A stretch of DNA of 9,610 nucleotides from JBGPIT01 sp041485125 (GTDB lineage Bacteria > Desulfobacterota > Binatia > UTPRO1): assembly GCA_041485125.1 (NCBI GenBank), contig JBGPIT010000184.1, positions 1 through 9,610 on the forward strand, given 5' to 3'. The notes under the pieces were generated by a model that saw only the letters and a program-made list of their open reading frames with translations, ran no database searches and was not told the DNA's origin. Shown one piece after another: positions 6,601-9,610 of the stretch (the stretch's first letter is position 1; each line of letters opens with the position of its first letter). A program made the position numbers and the translations under genes.

Positions 6601-9600
6601 CGCTGTCGCAGCGTTCGCCGTCACTCTCCGTTGGATGGCAGACGTCGGCGTGGCGACGCTCGTGACCGCGTGCGGACTCGACTGCGGTTGGCCGACGGCC
6701 CCGCGTGCGTGCTCGGCCAGCAGCGTCGCGCCCTTCGCCTCCCAGAGCTCGACGGCGCGGCGCTCTTCAGCGTCGGCCTCAGTGTTCCGGCCGGCGGCAC
6801 GGAGCGCGGCGGCGAGTGCCAGGCGCGCGTCGGCGTGGTCGAGCAGCGCGTCGGTCGCGGCGGCGATCGCAACAGCGGCTTCGGCGAGCGCGATCGCCGC
6901 GGCATGGTCGCCGCGCCGCGCGAGGGCCTCGGCGCGGACGCCGCGCCACGCGATCGCGGCCTGCAGGTCGTCGCCGGCGAGCAGCTCGCTCTCGTGCGAG
7001 AGCGTCTCTGCCTCGGCGGCGCGGTCCTGCGCGAGCAGCGCGCGGCCGAGCAGCGCCGCGGCGCGGGCCGCGTCGATGCCGAGCCCGAGGTCGCGGAGCC
7101 CTTCGTAGCCGGCGCGGAGCGCGCGCTCGGCGGCCGGCGCGTCGCCTTCGAGGAGATCGATGCGCCCGGCGAAGACGTCGGTTTCGAAGAGGCGGTGGGT
7201 GATGCCGAGCTCCTCCACCATCGTGCGCGCCGACGCGAGCATGCGGCGGGCGGCGTCGGTGCGGCCGCGGAGCGCCTCGAGCACGCCCTGACAGCTGAGC
7301 GCGACCGCCTCGACCGCGGGCGCACCCTGCGTGATGCGGAGCACGCGCACCACGTCGAGGCAGCGGCCGCTGGCGCGCGTCACCGGGCTCGGTCCCCAGA
7401 GCGCGGCGAGCGGTGCACCGGCGAGAACCGCGTTGGCGCGGCGGCGATCGCCGGCGCGGCGCGCCGCCGCGAGCGCCTGATCGAGCGCCGCCTCGCACGC
7501 CCCGACTTTGCCGAGCCGCGCCAGCGCCTGGGCGTGGACGAAATGCGCCTTGGCCTCGCCGGCGGCATCTTGGAGCGCGGCGAGCTCCCGGGCCGCGGCG
7601 CCGACCCGGTCGGCGGTTGCGTGCAATGCCTCCGGCGCGGTCATTACCGTGAGCTGGCCCGCGAAGCAGGTGTGCCAGGCGCGCAGCCGCTCGGAGTCTT
7701 TGGCGACACGCTCGAGCTCGGCGATGGCGGTGGCTGCCGGGCCGACGTCGCCCGCCGAGAGCAGGGCCTCGCACCAATCGAGCACGAGGTCCGCGCGCTC
7801 CGGCGCATCGGGGCCAAGGCGATCGAGGGCGCGCCCGAGGAGACTCGCCGCCAGCGACACGTCGTCGCGGGCGAGCGCTCGCCGCCCGGCGGCGGCGACG
7901 CGACGCGCCGCCCGCTCGCCAAGCACTACCGCCGCGGCGTCGAGCGGCCCGAGCTCGCGGAGGTGTTGGTGCGCCTGCTCGAGGTGCCAGCCGATCATTT
8001 CATCGTGCTCGGGGGCGTCGCCGACCCGCGCCTCGATCCAGTCGGCGAGACGCGCGTGCAGCTCGGCACGCGTGCCTTTCAAGAGACGCCGGTAGGCCGC
8101 GTCGCGGATCAGCACGTGATGGAAGCGCAGGACCGGCTCGCCGAGGAGCCAGCCCGTGTCGCGCTCGATCAGCTCACTTCGTTGCAGTGCCTCAAGCCGC
8201 GCGTCGAGCTCGCTGCCGTTCCGCCCCAGCAGCGCGGCGACCGCGTTCCGCGAAAAGTGGCGGCCGACCACCGACGCGCGCTCCAGCACCGTGCGCTCCT
8301 CGGGACGCAGCCGCTCGATACGTGCGGCGAGCAGCGCATGGATAGTCGGCGGCATCTCGAGCGCGGCGAGCCCGACCCCGGCCGTCCAGCGCTCGCCTTC
8401 CTTGGTGAGCGCGCCCTCCTGCACCAGCATGCGCACCAGCTCGCCGACGAAGAGCGGGTTGCCCTCGCTGGTGGCGAGCACCTTCGCTGCGACCGCCGCG
8501 GGCAGGTCGGCGGCCCCGATGACGTTCGCCGCGAGCCGCATCGCCGCGCCGGCGTCGAGGCCGCCGAGCGTGACCACATCGGCGACGAGCCCACCGGGCG
8601 TGACGAGCGAAGAACGGAGATCGCGGAGCTCTGGTCGCGCCCCGACCAGCACGAAGAGCGGCACGCCGCTTCCCCATTGCACCAGATGTTCGACGAGATC
8701 GAGGAGCAACGGCTCGGCCCAGTGCAGGTCGTCGATCACCAGGACGACCGGCTTCGCGGCGGCAAGTCCGGCGAGGAACCGTCGCACGACGAAGAACGTC
8801 TCCTCGGGCGACGTGGGCGCGCCGGTGAGCAGGCCGTCGATCCCACCGGCGATGCGCGCCCGCTCGCTCTCGTCGCCGGCGGAGAGCGCCGCCGCGACGG
8901 CGGCCCGCACCGGCTCGCCCGCGGCGCCGTCGTCGAGTCCGAGGAACCCGCGGAGAGCCTGGGCGAGCGGCGCGAACGTTGCGCCACCGGCGGCGTCGCA
9001 ATGCGCGGCGAGGATCGTCGCGCCCTCGGCGTGCCGGCACGTGAGCTCGTCGATCAGGCGGGATTTCCCGAGGCCCGGCGACCCTACCAGCACGGCGAGC
9101 CGTGTCACCGGCGTCGTCACAGCCGCGTCGTACACGCCCTCGATGCGCGCCAGCTCGGTCTCGCGGCCGACGAACGGCCCCGCCGTGGCACCCGCCGGCG
9201 GATCGAGCGACACGAGACGGTAGGCGGCGACTGTCTCCGCCCGGCCCTTCAGCGCGATGTGTCCGAGCGGTGCCAGCGTCACCCGTGTCGCGACGAGCCG
9301 GCGCGTCGCCTCGCCGAGCACCACGTCGCCGTCGCGGCCCTGCTCTTGCAAGCGCGCCGCCACGTTCACCGGGTCGCCGATGACGTCGTCGCGGGCCCCG
9401 CTCACGACCACCTCGCCGGTGTTGACGGCAACGCGCAGGCCAGACGCACCGAGCGCCGCCTCCTCCACACCAACCAGAGCGCGGAACGCGTCCTGCATCG
9501 CGACCGCGGCGCGTACGGCCCGGAGCGCGTCGTCTTCCGCCACTCGCCGGAGGCCGAAGGCCGCCATCACCCCGTCGCCGAGGAGCTTCACGACCATGCC

Positions 9601-9610
9601 GCCATGCATG
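3643..9610 (-). CDS. Class III adenylate cyclase / AAA-STAND ATPase / TPR / NTF2-like array protein, 5' partial
   Basis: The gene runs off the right edge, so its start is missing; 1988 residues are visible (numbered from 9609). Residues 1-135 are the C-terminal part of a class III cyclase: K8 and D12 in KLLGDG, D75, N82 and R86 in DVIGDPVNVAAR. The Lys/Asp substrate pair predicts ATP, so cAMP as product; the first metal Asp is off-window. Residues 145-530 are an ATPase with Walker A GSPGLGKS (176-183), Walker B VVLVIDDLHWAE (288-299) and a winged-helix-like end containing RFHHVLIRDAAYRRLL. Residues 555-970 are Ala/Leu-rich TPR-like helices. After a linker (971-995) come NTF2/SnoaL-like domains at about 996-1128, 1129-1269, 1287-1425, 1426-1567, 1578-1714 and 1715-1856, plus an incomplete one from 1869. 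No signal peptide or membrane segment is visible, so the protein is probably cytoplasmic. It ends at a TGA that interrupts the seventh domain, and the same frame continues beyond. Confidence 0.93.
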   Translation of the reverse strand, partial: MHGGMVVKLLGDGVMAAFGLRRVAEDDALRAVRAAVAMQDAFRALVGVEEAALGASGLRVAVNTGEVVVSGARDDVIGDPVNVAARLQEQGRDGDVVLGEATRRLVATRVTLAPLGHIALKGRAETVAAYRLVSLDPPAGATAGPFVGRETELARIEGVYDAAVTTPVTRLAVLVGSPGLGKSRLIDELTCRHAEGATILAAHCDAAGGATFAPLAQALRGFLGLDDGAAGEPVRAAVAAALSAGDESERARIAGGIDGLLTGAPTSPEETFFVVRRFLAGLAAAKPVVLVIDDLHWAEPLLLDLVEHLVQWGSGVPLFVLVGARPELRDLRSSLVTPGGLVADVVTLGGLDAGAAMRLAANVIGAADLPAAVAAKVLATSEGNPLFVGELVRMLVQEGALTKEGERWTAGVGLAALEMPPTIHALLAARIERLRPEERTVLERASVVGRHFSRNAVAALLGRNGSELDARLEALQRSELIERDTGWLLGEPVLRFHHVLIRDAAYRRLLKGTRAELHARLADWIEARVGDAPEHDEMIGWHLEQAHQHLRELGPLDAAAVVLGERAARRVAAAGRRALARDDVSLAASLLGRALDRLGPDAPERADLVLDWCEALLSAGDVGPAATAIAELERVAKDSERLRAWHTCFAGQLTVMTAPEALHATADRVGAAARELAALQDAAGEAKAHFVHAQALARLGKVGACEAALDQALAAARRAGDRRRANAVLAGAPLAALWGPSPVTRASGRCLDVVRVLRITQGAPAVEAVALSCQGVLEALRGRTDAARRMLASARTMVEELGITHRLFETDVFAGRIDLLEGDAPAAERALRAGYEGLRDLGLGIDAARAAALLGRALLAQDRAAEAETLSHESELLAGDDLQAAIAWRGVRAEALARRGDHAAAIALAEAAVAIAAATDALLDHADARLALAAALRAAGRNTEADAEERRAVELWEAKGATLLAEHARGAVGQPQSSPHAVTSVATPTSAIQRRVTANAATASAAAFDTAFAKEDMAAFGEVLHTAVLVVDHPTESTYGRDGAIESYQRLLRMKDPLLRHEPLATLGESLGLFRRRIAAGGSRGGRFDVGEYDREEIVVIDAGVLIEIFAADHLGDAIARLYERYAEGLPEGPERERAAVTSRAVAFMLTPGDAPDLMQLYAPTYEDVDHRSVGYGTLSLDESKHRLVQSFQEVADGIRFHVDDVLALDPNGFVRKTTATGVWREGDGPFERTVCTFSVFGPDGRVTRHETFEPERTAEALARFDALTGTSVPQRGPEAAPRARGRVRPNAVTRVSAEFEGIVAARDFAALATFFAEDAECIDHPTGATYGVEGMRTGMRRLMQSPDARLRFVPLATLGASWGLARREMSASGAVGGRFDVGAYEIVDVAIYGTDERGRLRDVEIFAAERLHAAIVRLYERYAESLQEGLARTRASAIARSLSAFDGPLEADRIARTYAPSFECVDHRVLGTWSAQGWEEWRTHWRSQADLSAGWMLRDDDVLALYPAALVLRQILSGTSRASGGVFENVVISVVTFGADGLITRTEIFEPDREAEALARFDALTAGALPQQPVRRRVHPNAATRTFAAIEAAFARRDLGAIDALLGEPLDTTEHPTGTKYGREGQLESSRRTMRVPDLDFRIEPLATLGDSLVLLRRVVTASGTAAGRFDVGEYEIESIGVNGVDEAGRLTSSEVFASDHLCQATARLYALYAESLPDGPERTRAAGIASSHSAWEGPLDVDRVVSAVAPSFVCIDHRSLGTWSAQGRDEWLQHWRGQADLAAGFSRRDDDLLAFAPDANVTRHTYFGTNRASGGPFENVFLALNVFGADGLYSRCELFEPDREADALARFDALIVGAAPKPPVRRRVRPNAATAQLARFEAAFAACDVDTLAALHAETYEEIDHLTEVTYGREGVMASLRRVLRSGDPRSRSEILATLGDALLLTRRWMATSRTSSGRFDVAESEREWIAVVEDESRGRLQRNEA

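Larger units (their letters stand above)
625..6624 (-). repeat. Tandem array of seven two-domain NTF2-like units (about 270-282 codons each)
   Basis: Reading down the minus strand, the units are 6624-5800, 5751-4909, 4878-4042, 4005-3160, 3114-2317, 2292-1483 and 1443-625. Most begin with a PNAAT, ANAAT or NAAA motif after a Pro/Arg- or Ala-rich linker. In units 1-4 the first domain carries a DHPT-like motif and L-A-T-L-G, ending in RLYERYAE; the second carries DHR and ends in EALARFDAL. Units 5-7 have DRR or DR in the first domain and DHR in the second, ending DPxxLDxAxxRF or FELEDL. Similarity also shows in the DNA: a 25-nt stretch starting TGAGCGCGTCGAAGCG on the plus strand is identical at 4041, 4914 and 5805. 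Unit 4 contains the in-frame TGA but keeps the usual length, so it carries no net insertion or deletion. Confidence 0.85.

Noticed and set aside
4042..6624. CRISPR-like or non-coding repeats suggested by recurring GC-rich 20-25-nt strings
   Set aside because: The spacing is about 870-890 bp and the strings fall at the same codons of repeated protein domains, so they are coding duplications.
8156..9223. 355-residue plus-strand open frame opposite the ATPase
   Set aside because: It is a Ser/Ala/Arg-rich shadow of the Walker-motif ATPase coding strand with no domain of its own.

Overview
The window is strongly G+C-rich, with few A/T-ending codons. It holds a small toxin-antitoxin pair on the plus strand (28-601) and, convergent to it, one very large gene on the minus strand (607 to beyond 9610). 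Every stop codon seen is TGA. Codon bias and gene types suggest a high-GC environmental bacterium. My recollection is that cyclase-ATPase proteins with NTF2-like tails occur in uncultured deltaproteobacterial relatives (Myxococcota/Binatota-type) and in some Actinomycetota, but the window alone cannot decide the taxon.

Layout. 1-30: a 7-bp inverted repeat (CACCTAT / ATAGGTG, 13-bp spacer) whose right arm contains the GTG start of a BrnT-family toxin. 28-294: the toxin. 266-601: a ribbon-helix-helix antitoxin that is not an ordinary BrnA and overlaps the toxin gene by 29 nt. 602-606: a 5-bp gap between convergent stop codons. 607-3402, minus: a coding block of NTF2/SnoaL-like domains. 3403-3642, minus: 80 more open codons in the same frame, with no usable start codon. 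3643-9610, minus: a 1988-residue open frame that runs off the right edge. It holds the C-terminal part of a class III nucleotide cyclase, an AAA/STAND-type ATPase, a TPR-like helical region, and six complete plus one interrupted NTF2-like domains.

The central observation is that the two minus-strand open frames are one gene in one reading frame, split by a single in-frame TGA (3643-3645). The domain repeats continue across it with no gain or loss of length. The joined protein would carry fourteen NTF2-like domains as seven tandem two-domain pairs, and the last pair ends in what looks like the family's normal C-terminus. The TGA replaces a conserved Phe codon and lies inside a perfect 14-bp palindrome (3635-3648) absent from the sister repeats. 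This suggests a templated (quasi-palindrome) mutation that truncated the protein. A functional stop or readthrough remains possible.

Working model (inference): the big protein is a cytoplasmic signalling protein. Helical and NTF2-like regions would sense a ligand or partner, the ATPase would act as a switch, and the cyclase would make cAMP. The toxin-antitoxin pair is probably an independent, self-regulated module that happens to be its neighbour.
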